From: Azadirachta indica
Lineage: Eukaryota > Streptophyta > Magnoliopsida > Sapindales > Meliaceae
Length of the DNA: 64,000 nucleotides
Direction: 5' to 3'
Assembly: GCA_022749755.1 (NCBI GenBank)
Contig: CM040441.1
Span: 5,088,741 to 5,152,740 of the forward strand
The notes under the pieces: generated by a model
Told to the model about the DNA's origin: nothing
The model's input: the letters and a program-made list of their open reading frames with translations, nothing else
Database searches by the model: none
Shown here: piece after piece, positions 11,851 through 23,917 of the stretch
Layout of the letters: every line of letters starts with the position of its first letter
Position numbering within the stretch: position 1 is the first letter of the stretch
Program-made: the position numbers and the translations under genes

Positions 11851-12308
11851 GCAGGGCTAAAGAGTCCTAAAGAAAGAAAGCCTTTGTAAGTCTCTTGCTA
11901 TGATCTTGTGTGTGAAATTGTACACTGTGATACAAGGTTCATCTTTTGTTTTATGTGATTTCGGGAGTTTTTACCATATTCATTTGTCCATGCAATATTT
12001 CTATCTTGTTGATTTGATACATTAGCACAATTTTTTTATCAGTGTTGAACCATAAAGAATTTATTCTTGTCATCCCAGGCTTTTATTAGTGTTTGATTAT
12101 GCTTGAACTTTTTGTTGAATCTAGTCTTTTCCACCAGAAAAATAGGACAAGCCCAATTATTTTAGCGAAGTCCTTGTTTTCTACTATAAACTTTTACTAT
12201 ATATCTCTAGTTTAGTGCATTGAATAATGGTAATAATGGCCAATATATCTTCTGCTTTACATTGAAAACCAACACTCTTTTAGAACGTAGCATATTGAAC
12301 AAATTATA
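11851..12308. other. Spacer after the broken TNL
   Basis: AT-rich with no coding-like frame or repeat that I recognise. It may hold the 3' UTR of the old TNL. Confidence 0.35.
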
Positions 12309-13310
12309 ATGTTTTATAATGATTCTAATGAATATAACCTTAGCCTGCCTATTGAACAAATTATTTTGAAAATCAGATCTAGTAAAACTAAAGTTATTCT
12401 TGGAAACAGAAGGTTCTCTCCAGGCGGAGCAGAGCTTGTCGATGGAGATATTCTGGATACTGATTTAGTCATTCTTGTAATTGAGTATGGCAGCAATATT
12501 CTTTCATGGCTAAAGGTGAGCCTGAAATTTTCATTTTTAAATACATTTTTATTTTCAGTCATCCTTTTGTTGTTTTCTGCAACTGGGATTTGTATCTTCA
12601 TAACAAAATTTTGGGTTCAATTCTCTTACTCTCTCGGTCTCTCATGCACAAATTGTGCATGAGTTATTTCTTATAATTATACAAATATTCGATGCATCTA
12701 TTAATGATTTTGATATCTAATTCTATCATTATGCAAGTGTTTTAATATGCTTTGCTTCTTTTCTTTTTGGCGACTGATTGACAAAAGAAAATGATACCAG
12801 TTTGTGTAGAAAATAATATAGAGCACTAGAGAAAAGAACACATAATATAACACCAAAAGCAGCCCTCTCCCACGGAAAAATCCAAGATTTGCAAAAATAA
12901 TTGGATCTTTTTTAGCTTGATATGAGTTATTTCTTATATGCTATATGCTTCAGTTTCCTTGTTTGATCCTTGTATTCAGCAAATTAAATAATATTCAAAT
13001 TGGGATTTCACCTGCACCATTGCTTGCACTCTTTAAACAAACAGGCGCCAGTACATACATCATTGAGATAATATTGAAAGACCTCAGGGGAGTGCCAGCA
13101 ACAGCATATCAAGTACGAATTTCATTATTAACCTGTAGCAAAAATTGTATCTATAAACTTTCAACCATGTTCAATTAGAATTAATTCTATGTTTAGGCTT
13201 CTAATTATACACTAGCTACCTTCTTAATCTGCAGCTCTTTATTGTCATAGGGACGCTTGTTAACTTCTTAGGAGGGGGCATTGTAGCCTGGACGACAGCG
13301 ACTCTTATTG
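12309..13310 (+). CDS. Unrecognised spliced gene or gene remnant, partial, with a membrane segment
   Basis: Three open stretches join in phase with GT-AG junctions: 12309-12515 (ends C-T-A-A-A-G/GTGAGC), 12954-13112 (after GCTTCAG, ends CAA/GTACGA) and 13235-13310 (after TCTGCAG, ends ATTG/GTATTG). The product reads with V-I-L-G-N-R-R-F-S-P-G-G-A-E-L-V, then I-S-P-A-P-L-L-A-L-F-K-Q-T-G-A-S, then a probable membrane helix L-F-I-V-I-G-T-L-V-N-F-L-G-G-G-I-V-A-W. Conserved-looking codons and phase-consistent junctions argue that this is or was coding. The true start and the 3' exons are not found, and I do not recognise the family; a decayed fragment brought in with the cluster is possible. Confidence 0.4.
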
Positions 13311-14480
13311 GTATTGTTCTTGTTTGAGATTAATGTCATAACTCTTTTCATAAATTCCAATTGAATTTGTTATGCAAGTAGCTATATAGCTTGATGTTTT
13401 GAGGTCATAGGCAAAGCTGTATATTTTGACATATTTTAGATTGTATCTGCACTTCTAGAATACTATATTAGGAAGGGGGGGGAAAAAATTAGGTAGGATG
13501 GTTCCAACATAATTATAGAACAACATATTTTACGAATTTTAAATTTCCTCTTTAATAATAATTATTACTTGCATGATTTATTAATTTTAAAGTAAATGTA
13601 TAAGTATCAAAATTTGAATGCACAAATGATTTATTTACACCTCTCATATCACATCACTGATGCGACACTCCCATACAATCATTAAATGATATTTAACTCC
13701 ATACATTTATTTTTTTATTTTCTGTCTCCCACAATCTCTTCATCTAAATATTTCAAACGTAAAATTCAAAAAGATTTTGCGTTTTATTTTTGTCATTCTT
13801 ATTCTTCTTTGTATTGGTACGTATATGAAAAAATATGCTTTTATTACCAGGTTGGTGATATGGTGTTCCATTCAGAGAAATAATTCTGTGATTAAACAAC
13901 AGAAAATAAAACAATTCAATCCCATCTGTGGCATTTCCATTTTAGTAGTTGCATGCCCTACTTGATCTCTTGTAGTGTTTTGTCACCTGGGGTTTTTGTT
14001 ATTTGTATGTATAGCAACAAATAATACTGGTCTAAACAATGTCGTTTGATTAGGAAAGATGAATATAATTGCATCTAATTTTGAAGAAAACAAAGAGTAG
14101 TAGCATTAACCAAACGATGAAAGGAGTCTCCATTTTTATTTTAATAATGTGATATTTAACGTATACATAAGAAACTGGTAAATTTTCAAAAAGCTTGTAA
14201 CATGAACACATTTCTGAAATAACAAAAATATAAACATTTTTCAATTATGAATAAACATTGTTACGATATAAAAGTCATAATCATCTCATAAAAATAATTA
14301 AAGTACTTACTTTATAAACAAATATGTCTGAACCAAAGCAAAACTTTTACATTACCTATCCCAAGTTCTCATATTTACAACTTTTATTATTGTCTAAAAT
14401 CCTTCTAATTGTCAAAAGGATAGATAAAGTTTCTTAAAGTTTTCAAATTTTAAGTAATAAAAGTCTCAAAATTTAATCAA
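13311..14480. other. AT-rich spacer, no gene supported
   Basis: Frames at 13686-13965 (plus) and 14050-14244 (minus) look like chance. The segment 14085-14165 resembles 19310-19385 (shared ACCAAAC.A.GAAAGGAGTCTC.ATTTTTATTTTAATAAT), a dispersed repeat of unknown kind. Confidence 0.35.
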
Positions 14481-14489
14481 TTCTAAAAC

Positions 14490-14752
14490 GGACTTGATCC
14501 AATTCTGATCTTTTCTATCCTATACTTTTAAGGATTCACTGACACGTGGCATGAATGAAAATGGAAGGTTGAGATTGTATTTTAAAAACTATACTAATTA
14601 ATTTTAAAATTATTTTTTTATCCAATAAATTGTAAAGATTAATTGGTAAAAGTTTTTAAAATACAATCTCAACCTTCCATTTTCATTCATGTCACGTGTC
14701 AATAGATCCTTAAAAGTATAGGATAAAAAAGATCAGGACTGGATCCATGTCC
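14490..14752. mobile_element. 263-bp Mutator-type MITE with long TIRs and 9-bp target duplication
   Basis: Almost palindromic: terminal inverted repeats of about 110 bp (left from GGACTTGATCC, right complement GGACATGGATCC) flank a short AT-rich loop. The 9-bp direct repeat TTCTAAAAC sits at 14481-14489 and 14753-14761. Long TIRs with a 9-bp duplication are typical of Mutator-derived MITEs. Very similar arms suggest a fairly recent insertion or a strong hairpin. A more diverged copy lies at 62947-63227. Confidence 0.9.
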
Positions 14753-14761
14753 TTCTAAAAC

Positions 14762-15914
14762 CATATATTACAAAGCGTTAATCATGTTGAAGATATCATT
14801 GCTTCGACAGTGATGAGTCCTATGGAATCATTGCTAGATATATAATTCATTTTAAAGAATAAATGGGTTCTTAATTTAGTTATGTTGCTAGAAACCCATT
14901 TAACAATTCAAATATAGATTTTCAGTTTCGGTAGTTGAAATTTGTTTTGATTTAAGGGTTTTGTTTTTTATTAGTTATCTGAAGCTGATAACTAAATACA
15001 ATATTGTTCAATTCAATGTTAATATGACTAAGATGTTATTGATTTTTCTGCAATGATTATATTATCCTTTTCTAAATCATGCATGCTAGCTGATGAAGGA
15101 TGAGACATATAATATTGGTTTCCTTTGCTTTTAGTTTATTTATTTGTTCATTTTTTTCTTTATATTCTTGTGTTGTGTGGTAGCATTCAGCATAACACGT
15201 ACAACAATTTACAAAGGAAACTATACTAGAGTACCAACTAGGACTCACATATAGTTATCCCTTCAGAAAAATAGTTGCATAACAATGATAAATCATATCA
15301 ACATGGAAAGTTCACAAAAGAAATATATATATATACATATACATATATATATATATATATAAATTTTGTGAAGAAAAGTTCAGAAAAACCACGCAAAATC
15401 ATCCAAAAGGCTTCAACTAGTTAATTACAAGCCAACTCTACCTTGAAATTTTATCACCATTTTATGATTATATTTTACTTTTAAAAAAAATTATAAATTG
15501 ATCAATGAGTCGATGAAATTGGTAGGATATGATTTTTATCACGAATTTATAATCATAAATAAATCATAAACATAAAAAATTTACTTTATTACTACAGTAT
15601 ACAAATATTTATTATCATTTATTACAATCTACAAAATCAAATTCTATAAATCTTTTTTTATTTTTAAATTTTTTAATATTCACATAAATAATAGTCCCCT
15701 CATTATAATTAAATATAATAAAAATAATTAAAAATTTATTATGTAGAAGTTTTGATAAACTATTTGGACATCTGCCAAGCACGAACGACAAGCCCGCCAA
15801 GCTCAAATCAATGGGCTTAAACGATAAGTCTAAGTCGACACTTGTTTTGAATCAGATTGTGCCACATTGCTGCAGTAATTGGGCCGTGTTGGACTGGGCC
15901 GTACAGAACCGGGC
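14762..15914. other. AT-rich spacer with (TA)n microsatellite
   Basis: Apart from the TA/CATA run at about 15318-15362, I see nothing coding-like. Frames at 15615-15806 and 15811-16029 overlap the flank of, or run antisense to, the ribosomal protein pseudogene. Confidence 0.35.
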
Positions 15915-16280
15915 AACTTCTCGGGACCATCAACCACGACGCCGGCGCAACGCGCCGAATCAAAGAGAGGCCTCACCAAGATTCTCTGATTGGCCGGCCT
16001 GGAGAGCTTTTCCGCGAGATCGATCATAACGTTACTGACGCCGATTTCCTGAGCTGATACCCGAGTTTCTGGCCGGCAAGCCCGGCTGTCTTGGAGTCCC
16101 AGAAATGGTGACGTTTGGTAAAAGGATTGAGCCTGGAGTGGTAGTGGGAATAGAGGAGGCCATGGCGACGATCGAGGCGGGGGCGGGACCGGTGTTGGAT
16201 ACTTGGGTGGTGATTCTGCGAGATGAAACGACGAGTTGGAGGACGTAGCGAGGGTTTTGGCTGATCGTATGAGAAGCCAT
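15915..16280 (-). pseudogene. Broken copy of a uL18-type ribosomal protein gene
   Basis: The minus strand starts M-A-S-H-T-I-S-Q-N-P-R-Y-V-L at 16280 and matches the intact gene at 32490-32900 almost base for base. A 16-nt deletion after M-A-S-S and a 1-nt deletion just before the I-G-V-S-N-V block throw it out of frame twice; the last part (M-I-D-L-A-E-K-L-S-R-P) is legible in a third frame down to about 15915, where similarity stops. It is the duplicated partner of the functional-looking copy and shows that this gene moved with the TNL block. Confidence 0.85.
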
Positions 16281-16320
16281 TCAGATTCTTATAGAAATTC
16301 CGGGAAAATTGGAAATTCAT

Positions 16321-16789
16321 TTTTACAGTATTATGCAGCCGGGAAAATTCTATAATACCGAGATTTTAATCCCATTATTGATAACTCACAAATACTAACT
16401 TTTAAATTTAAAATTAAAATTTGGAACATTTATTTTATATAATAATAATTAATTTGCTCATCATATAATATGTAAAATTAACCTATTATTCAAATTAAAA
16501 ATTATTTTTTTAATATATTAAAATTATTTTTTATAATTATTTTTTATAAACATATTTGCAACACAAATTCATATAATAAATTAAAAATATCAACAATCAT
16601 TTTTTGTCCCTTTAGTAAAACATACTTATATATTTAGAAAAAAAACACATATATATATATGTGTTACATATACTTTATTTATATTATATAACAATAATAA
16701 ATAATAATAATAATAATAATTTAAAACTCTATAAAATTTTGAAATAATTTTTATAATTTTACAATTATTGTATTTTTTATACAATTTGT
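16321..16789. other. Very AT-rich spacer
   Basis: Low-complexity A/T sequence with a short TAA/ATA run near 16690-16720. Nothing else is seen. Confidence 0.4.
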
Positions 16790-17440
16790 TCTTGCATTTG
16801 CACAAGCTTGATTTCCCTGCCCTGTTTTAAGGAATTCCTGTGGTTTACTATGACATGTATAACAACATATTATCTTTTCTGTTTTTGATGCCTACATTTT
16901 CTAATACTTCATATTTAAGTAAATATTCTTTAAAAATGATTGGTTTGTGTGTAAGATTTTGAATTTAATTCTCTACTTCAAGAAAGACTATCTCCTTCAA
17001 CTGATGAAGAAGACTCAAGATCGTGAATGAAATTTATTCTTTGTTGCAATATATAATTCTTTTCCTATGATCTCAGTTTAAGTACATGTACATTCTTTAA
17101 AATGAGAACATCCATTGAGAAAAATTTGTCACAAATGAACTGTTCATAGTGTAGCTGATAGTTATAGAAAAATTTACACAGAATTAATGATTGTTGTATA
17201 CGTACTGTGGCAGGCGTTTGATGTACCACCTGAATTCAGCATTTCTTTTCCTGGAGATTGCTTCAGGTATATATCAATTAATGTTGAGGATTTTCAGTAA
17301 CCAATCAACTGCCTCAGCTATGGAAGAACTGAGATTACTTGCAGAGAGAAAAAGAAATGCTCTTTAACAACGAATTTTCTAGTTTTCTCTAAAGATTGGA
17401 GGACTGTTTTCAGTGCTTCAATTTGCCATCATGGAAATTT
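16790..17440 (+). pseudogene. Duplicate of the TNL 3' flank, including a C-JID exon relic
   Basis: This stretch parallels 31490-32233. At 17214-17440 it holds the exon-like piece F-D-V-P-P-E-F-S-I-S-F-P-G-D after a TGGCAGG acceptor, but a deletion removes the I-P-D-R-F core and TAA follows. In this copy the relic lies after the ribosomal protein pseudogene, whereas in the right-hand copy it lies before the gene, so the block was rearranged as well as duplicated. Confidence 0.6.
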
Positions 17441-18441
17441 ATGAGATAATTGATCAACTGATCAGTTGCATTCAAGGTGTAAAACTGAATTTACATTTCA
17501 TCTTTCAATTTGCTTAGTTTTGGATACCATGCATACATCTCTCTTTGAATAAATGAATTAATTTGGTTGTTTAAAAAATGCTTTCAAAAATTGAGCAATT
17601 AGTTTTATTATGCGTAAACAGAGCACTCTTTTAATTTTGTTGTTTAGGGAGCAACAAAATGAATATTTAAAAAAAAAAAAAAAAACAAATTGCTAGCGAT
17701 TAGCTTGTTAATTTAATTTAATTTAATTAATTTTTTCTTATACCAATTTTTAATCTTTAATTAAATGTTCATAAACCGAATGCTGACAATGAATTTAAAA
17801 ATGGGTAATGGAAAGACTAAAATTTTGCTTTTAATAACAGCGAATAATTCCAAGAAAATAGTGAAGTAGTCAAATTTTCAAATGATTAGAATCATTATTT
17901 CAAATTAGAAAATGATAAAACAAATATTTTTAATTTGAAATTTAAAATTCGAACAATAATAATTGTAGATCAAATCTAAACCAAATTTACAGGTTTAATC
18001 TCACTTTTCTGTCATCCGTATTTTTTTAAAATTATATTTGTAATTAAAAAAATAAGTCATCAGTCAAAGACTTTGATTGAGCTGAGTTAAATCAATCATT
18101 TTAATGAAAATATTTTTAATCTATATTGGCTACCGATTGACCTGATTTGTTCATTGGGAATCCTCAGATGCCAATTGTATACACAATATTAATCGACATT
18201 ACAAATAATATTTCACGTTTTACAGAATAGGAAAAAGGTAAATAATGGTGTTGATCAATAATATATGCGAGCTTTAGATCAAGCATACTTTGAACAGTTT
18301 CCTTAATAATATTTTTAAATAGGTCTACCTTTTCTCCACTATTTTAGTTCACTCCTCAAAATAATAAAATGATATTATTTCTTAACACTCTACCTTAATA
18401 TGATGTCTACAGAAATCAGTTTAGAAAGAAGAATTCCACCA
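17441..18441. other. AT-rich spacer
   Basis: Contains a poly-A run at about 17668-17685 and TTTAA repeats near 17710. No gene is supported. The last 150 bases may belong to the copia relic that follows. Confidence 0.35.
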
Positions 18442-18568
18442 TCATATTGCAATACCTTCCCTTAAACAGTTTCCTATCGCAGAACAGACTCCAAGCATAC
18501 TTTGAAGCTTCAGGAAAACTGTTGGTTTGAGGGACTTAAAAGTCAATATATCTGCAATCTGCTCTTCA
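18442..18568 (-). mobile_element. Copia RNase H C-terminal fragment
   Basis: The minus strand reads E-E-Q-I-A-D-I-L-T-F-K-S-L-K, then F-L-K-L-Q-S-M-L-G-V-C. This is the conserved end of Ty1/copia polyproteins, where the family normally has Q-x-A-D-I-[LF]-T-K-x-L followed by a L-G-V motif. Only about 40 residues remain, without reverse transcriptase or LTRs that I can place. Confidence 0.75.
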
Positions 18569-18624
18569 CCTTAATTTACAGATCACCAAATTGTATTAGA
18601 TAACCAAAAATTTTTTTTATCTAC

Positions 18625-19250
18625 TAGTTTTAAGAAAATGGTTTTGAGCTTACGATTGCTAGATTTTAGATAGAAAAAATTTGTACTTTAACCACTTTTT
18701 TTACTTATAAATACAGTAAAAAACATGTTTTTTTATCTACTTTTTGATTCATAAAACAATTAGTTTTTAAAAATGATACAATACTCATCCTTAGCTATAG
18801 TGATGAAGACTTTGGTGCTAAAATGAGTTGTATAAAAGTTCCCTAAACTACTTTCAGAATCTATTTCTTTCTTTTTTTCCCTTCTTTTACAGAAACATTC
18901 ATGATTCCTGATATGTTTTAAGCAATTTTTTGACAAGATTGTAAGCATGAAGGCATGGGGTGTATTTTGCATTATTTTGTATGATAGTGGTAATTTATCT
19001 GGAAATAGTTACTGTAGATTAACTTTAATTAAAAGAGGACTAATTATTTTTGAAGTTATTATATTTTCACGAAATATTGTGTAAATTTTAATCGTAATAT
19101 ATTCACGTCAATTTTTTTTTATACTTTTATAAAAAATGGAAATAGATTATAGTTGATGCACACTATTTATAAAGGTAATTTAAAAGCAACTTTAGAGACG
19201 CAGTAGGTTTTAACTTCACCCACTTCGAAACGTTATTAAGAGGTGAATGT
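18625..19250. repeat. Dispersed repeat, copy 1 of about 600 bp
   Basis: Matches 43945-44530 through many blocks, for example AGAAAATGGTTTTGAGCTTAC, TTTTTGATTCATAAAACAATT and GATGAAGACTTTGGT, with a 60-bp difference near 19160-19220. It directly abuts the copia RNase H scrap, so it may be a piece of that element or its LTR. No TIRs were found. The 70-codon minus frame inside it (18760-18972) is not shared intact with copy 2. Confidence 0.65.
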
Positions 19251-20639
19251 GCTTAAAGTTCGTGGGGGTGCACTTAGTCACATTTTATGAATTTAAATTT
19301 CAAGAAAAAAAATAGTAGTGTTATCAACCAAACAACGAAAGGAGTCTCTATTTTTATTTTAATAATATGATATTTATCGAATGAGTAGATAAATAGTGTA
19401 ATCATATATGATGACATATATAAAATTAGTACTAGTAGTGAAACTAATAATCAACCTTGGAAGAGTCAACTTACTACAATTTTCTTTTTAAAGATAAAAA
19501 TCCTTTTAGTCTCAGAGGTTTAGTGTAACACTCTTGTCAATCCTAATGATTTTAAAAATATCTTTAAGAGTCCTAATTTATTAAAAAATGATAATTACAT
19601 TCTCATATAATAATAGTTAAGAAAATTGTCCTTTATCCCTTTAACTTTTAGGGAATGCTGACGTACTCCTCTTAGTTTTTGGAAAAAATAAGACACCTTC
19701 TTACATTTTGAAAAAAGTTAAAATATCCCCTTGTGAGAATGTATGTACATTATTTTAATAGTTTATCATTGAAATTTGCACTTGTTTGCTTCTTATGAGT
19801 ATAAAAATGTTATGTGTATGTAATATGATTTTGTCTTTATAGGTACAAGAATTCTGCACATATGTGATTTGGCAATATGTGCACACTGTTAAAAAATTCA
19901 AATAAAGTTGCTATTTTTGGTGTTGCTTGTGCACTATATTTTAAATGAGGAGTCAATAAAATTTTGCTTTATTAGTTGGTGTTGAATGGAAAGTATATGA
20001 TTAAAGTATGAATAAAGTTTTGGGTTGTTGGTTGGTGTTGACTAAAATATGTATTTTGAAAGTGTGAATAGTGATGATGTTGATTAGAAAGTAGTGATGA
20101 GTTTTGTTCGTTGTTTGTGGTAAATGGATAATGAAAGTGATGGGGTAAGACTTACTACAAAATTTTTGGGGAAAGATATTGATTGTAGACTGTGTCAACT
20201 TGATTATTCAAGTTTGATAATTATTTTCAAATATTTGAGTGAGTTTATGTTTAAGAGAGAATTAATGCCAGAAGAGAGAAGTTTAGAATGAGAGTGATGA
20301 AGCCTGAAGAGTTTTGTTGGACTAAAATTAAGAATAATAAACAGCTAGTGGATATGATAGTGGTTGACAATAAACATGCATGTAAAAGTTAGTTACTTGC
20401 CACTAGGTATTATTACACCTGAAATAGATCATCAACAGAGTCCTACACATCATGACAACATATCAGGCCCACATTCATATAGAAAAATATTTTTTAATGA
20501 TGACTCGATAGCTTAAAGCCTATCACAGTACCCAAACAGCTCACTACAGCAACCAAACTATACTCCACTTACTAAGTACATCACACAAAATATAGAAGAC
20601 CCAATTTCCAAGTAGAAAACCCTACCCAACCTATTGATG
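19251..20639. other. Probable 5' non-coding part of the MULE and its flank
   Basis: No reliable gene. Somewhere here should lie the 5' terminal inverted repeat of the MULE, but I could not match it to the right side. The stretch 20395-20640 looks like degenerate N-terminal transposase coding sequence rich in Gln, Pro and Asn. Confidence 0.35.
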
Positions 20640-22990
20640 ACCGTCACATAAATGGGAAGCCAGATTACCACCAACCTTATGTTCTAGCTGGTTAAGTTAA
20701 TGATGAAGAAGCAAGGTGGTCAAATGATAGGGAAGACAATATAAATAATGATGTTGAATATGAACAAAATAATGGTGGAGACCATGATGATACCAAGGAG
20801 GGTACAAGTGACGAAAGTGAAGACGATTTATCTAGTTATGCAAGTGATAACAGGGAGGAGGGGCTACTGTCATCTTCTGATGTAGAATGTCAAAATAAAA
20901 AAGGTAAGAAGATGGCAAGATCATTAAGTAAAAAGGTATACAATAGGGGGCAACATAGAGAGATTAAGTTTGAAGTAGGGCATGAATTTACCAATATAAA
21001 CTAGTTCAGGGTTGAAATTAAAGAATATGTGTTTCGAAAGGGTTTTGAGTTGAAGAGGAAAAAGAATGAAAAAAAGAGGTTCATAGGTATATCCAAACAT
21101 TTAGGTCGCCCATGGAAAATTTATACTGCTCAATATAAATATGGCTTAACATTTGTAATCAAGAAGTTAAATGATGAGAATACTTGTTTTAAAGTTACCA
21201 AGAATAGAGATGTATCTGCTCAGTGGATTGCAGAAAAATTTCAAGATCTGTTTAATCATCATCTAGACTGCTTCTGTGAGAGAAGAACTTATACACAGAT
21301 ATGAAGTGCATGTCAACAAAAGGAAGCTTTACAGGGCAAAAATAAAAACTTTATTGAGAACCAGTGGAGATTTTGCATAATCTTATGCCAAACTGCCTTC
21401 ACATGCCAAGATAGTTATTAAGAGAAATCTTGGAGTACTTGTAAAGCTACATACAACTCATGTTATTGTTGATGTTCAGTTCAAAAATATCATGATTAGT
21501 TTTCCAGCACTAAGGTCAGGATTTGTGAATGGATACAAAAGATTCATAAGCTTTGATGGCTACCATCTGAAAGGGCCCTATGAAGGAGTTATTTTGTCAT
21601 ATGTATCTTTAGATGCCAACAGTGGCATATTTCCAATTGGGGATGGTTTTTAGAGTTGTTGAGTGACTATCTAGGCATTGAAAATGAGAAGATAATCGCA
21701 TTTATGACAAATAGACAAAAAGGTGTAATCGGAGCATTAGAATAACATTGAGCTGCTACAAACATTAGGTATTGTACGAGGCATATTTGTGCAAATCTGA
21801 TATCTTAGTAGTCTGAAATGATTCTGAAAGACCTGTTTTGGGCTGTTACAAGATCAACTACCAAGACTAAATACAATAGATATATGGATCAGATCAAATT
21901 TTAGAAGAAAGAAGCATATGATTGGTTGATAAAAATTCTCCATTCTATTGGTCTAGGCATACATTTGAATGGGATTTAAAATGTGAACATGTGACCAATA
22001 ACATGACTGAGTTATAAAATGGGTAGTTGAGTGTGCATAGATCAAAGCCAATGTTATCACTCTTAGAGTTCATTAGAAGGAAAGTGATGAAGAGAATGCA
22101 CAAAAGACTAAATATAGTAAGAAATAAGAAGACTGATTTACCACCTTACATACACAGAAAAATTGAAGTTGCTACAAAGGCTGGAAGACATTGCAGGATT
22201 GTATGTGCAAGTGACACTGAGTTTGAGGTGTTGCAAGAGGGGAACAAAATATTTATTGTTGATTTAGAGAAAAAAACTTGTAACTATGGGGCTTATCAAT
22301 TCAGTGGAGTTCCATGCCATCATGTATTACCATATATTTTCTATATAAGTCATGAACCAATTGATTATGTAGATGCCAAGCTAAAAAGACCTGCATATAT
22401 AGCCACATACAATGAGGTGATCAAACTATTGTCAAATCAAACTTCTTGGCCGAATGATGGAGATTTGAAAATTCAGCCTTCTAAAGTCAGATTAAAACCT
22501 AGGAGACCAAAATTGAGAAGGAAAAGAGAAGCAAGTAAGGGTCAAAGCAAACAGTCTATAAGCAAATATGGGTTGTGCAAGCAATTTGGCCATAATATGA
22601 GGTCTTGCCCAACTGTTCCAAGCAACAAGAGAAGGCAAGCACCAGTGGTATACATTCTCTTAGTTTATATCTCTATCATTTCTTTAATTTATGTTAATTA
22701 AATCACTTTATTTATATCATCTCTTAACTTGATGTAGATTAGGACAAAAATGGCTAGTGTAGGTGAATCTAGAGAAGAACCAACAGGGGAATCTTCTTCT
22801 AAGAGAGGTCCAACTACTACTATAGTTTCATTAAGGCAAACAGGCTCAATGGGCTCAATGGGCCAACGTCTATCAAGGGGGTGTACTTATTTTACAGCTT
22901 ATATTAATATGTAATGTGCATTTACATGTGTATAGGACAAACCCATTCATAATTATTATCCTGTTTTATAGGTCAAGAAGAAGAAATCAT
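20640..22990 (+). pseudogene. Mutator-like (MULE) transposase, decayed
   Basis: Domains in order: an acidic linker (20700-20930); the MuDR DNA-binding domain, with V-G-H-E-F-T-N-I-N, a TAG at about 21002, then 21029-21304 (F-R-K-G-F-E-L-K-R-K-K and P-W-K-I-Y-T-A-Q); the DDE-type MULE core with A-L-R-S-G-F-V-N-G-Y and F-D-G-Y-H-L-K-G-P-Y-E-G (21500-21640); a SWIM zinc finger, S-G-V-P-C-H-H-V-L (22305-22335), in the open frame 22027-22701; and a zinc knuckle G-L-C-K-Q-F-G-H-N-M-R-S-C-P (22568-22610). In the core the frame breaks repeatedly (TAG near 21652, TAA near 21744). It would have cut and pasted the element; it is now inactive unless rescued. Confidence 0.88.
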
Positions 22991-23524
22991 GATTAATTGA
23001 GAGAACCATTTACATCGAGGACAACAACTCATAATTAGGTGTGCATTTATTATCTAGACAATAACTTATAAAAAGAATTATGCATAATTAAAATTTTTCT
23101 TGTAATTTTTTCTCTTTATTATGCAGATAACAACAACAAACAATATAGAAGCTCAAAATGTTGCTACCCCACCTTAGTCAATTTTTAGAATATTCACATA
23201 TGCACTAACTTTGTAAATATTTTGATGGTTTCAACTGTTTGGTTAAAATATGCTATTTTTTGAATTGTTTGTACAAACTATATATGGTAAAGTCTTACTT
23301 TTTTAGTGTATACATGGGCAGCAATTAAAGTTTTTTGGGTTTATTATGCTGCAAAAAATTGATTATGAAATGTGAAGAATTTTTTGAATGTGAATTGTGA
23401 AGAATTTTTCAACCTTGTGTACTATATTTTATTTGAACTAAAAGTATTTTATTTCTTTAAAGTGATTATTACAACTAGTATGAGAATGATCAATACAATA
23501 TTCCTAATGAAAGTAATATCATCT
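22991..23524. other. MULE 3' region between the two convergent genes
   Basis: AT-rich, containing the last bases of the transposase transcript and a poly-T run near 23545. No coding-like frame. Confidence 0.4.
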
Positions 23525-23917
23525 TTAATCTTCTTCAATTTGGTTTTTTTTTTTTTTTGTCTTGCACTTGCTTTCCATGTCTGATTTTGGGAAGTCATTA
23601 CTTTTGGACACTTCTTCTTCCATTGACATGCTCCACTTATCTTTCAATTTCTTCTCATCAGCAAACACGTGTAGGTTTATGTCATCTGCACAAAGATTCC
23701 ACCAACTAAACCATAGATATTTACCTATCTTGCATATATAAAATAACTTATTTGCATTGTTTGAAGTTTCTAAAATCTTTATGGCTGCTCTTTTATTGTA
23801 TAGACAAAGTCTGTTCCTGAATTTGATTACTCCTCCATTCAGCTCAAGTTGATTGAGGAAGATGAACCCCAAAGATGTCTCCAATTCCAATTCATCCAAC
23901 TTATAAATTGCCAACAT
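23525..23917 (-). CDS. GRF-zinc-finger-like small protein, convergent to the MULE transposase
   Basis: A 130-codon intact frame. Residues about 39-77 fit a degraded GRF zinc finger: Cys, then A-A-I-K-I-L-E-T-S-N-N-A-N-K-L-F-Y-I-C-K, then L-W-F-S-W-W; the canonical pattern is C-x-C-G, a T-S middle, R-x-F-x-x-C and C-x-F-F-x-W. Two zinc ligands appear lost, so metal binding is doubtful. The tail is charged (K-K-L-K-D-K-W, then a Lys-rich run) as in plant GRF proteins with a coiled coil. It lies tail-to-tail with the MULE transposase, as mudrB does with mudrA, and may be an accessory or captured gene. Function is unknown. Confidence 0.4.
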   Translation of the reverse strand: MLAIYKLDELELETSLGFIFLNQLELNGGVIKFRNRLCLYNKRAAIKILETSNNANKLFYICKIGKYLWFSWWNLCADDINLHVFADEKKLKDKWSMSMEEEVSKSNDFPKSDMESKCKTKKKKNQIEED

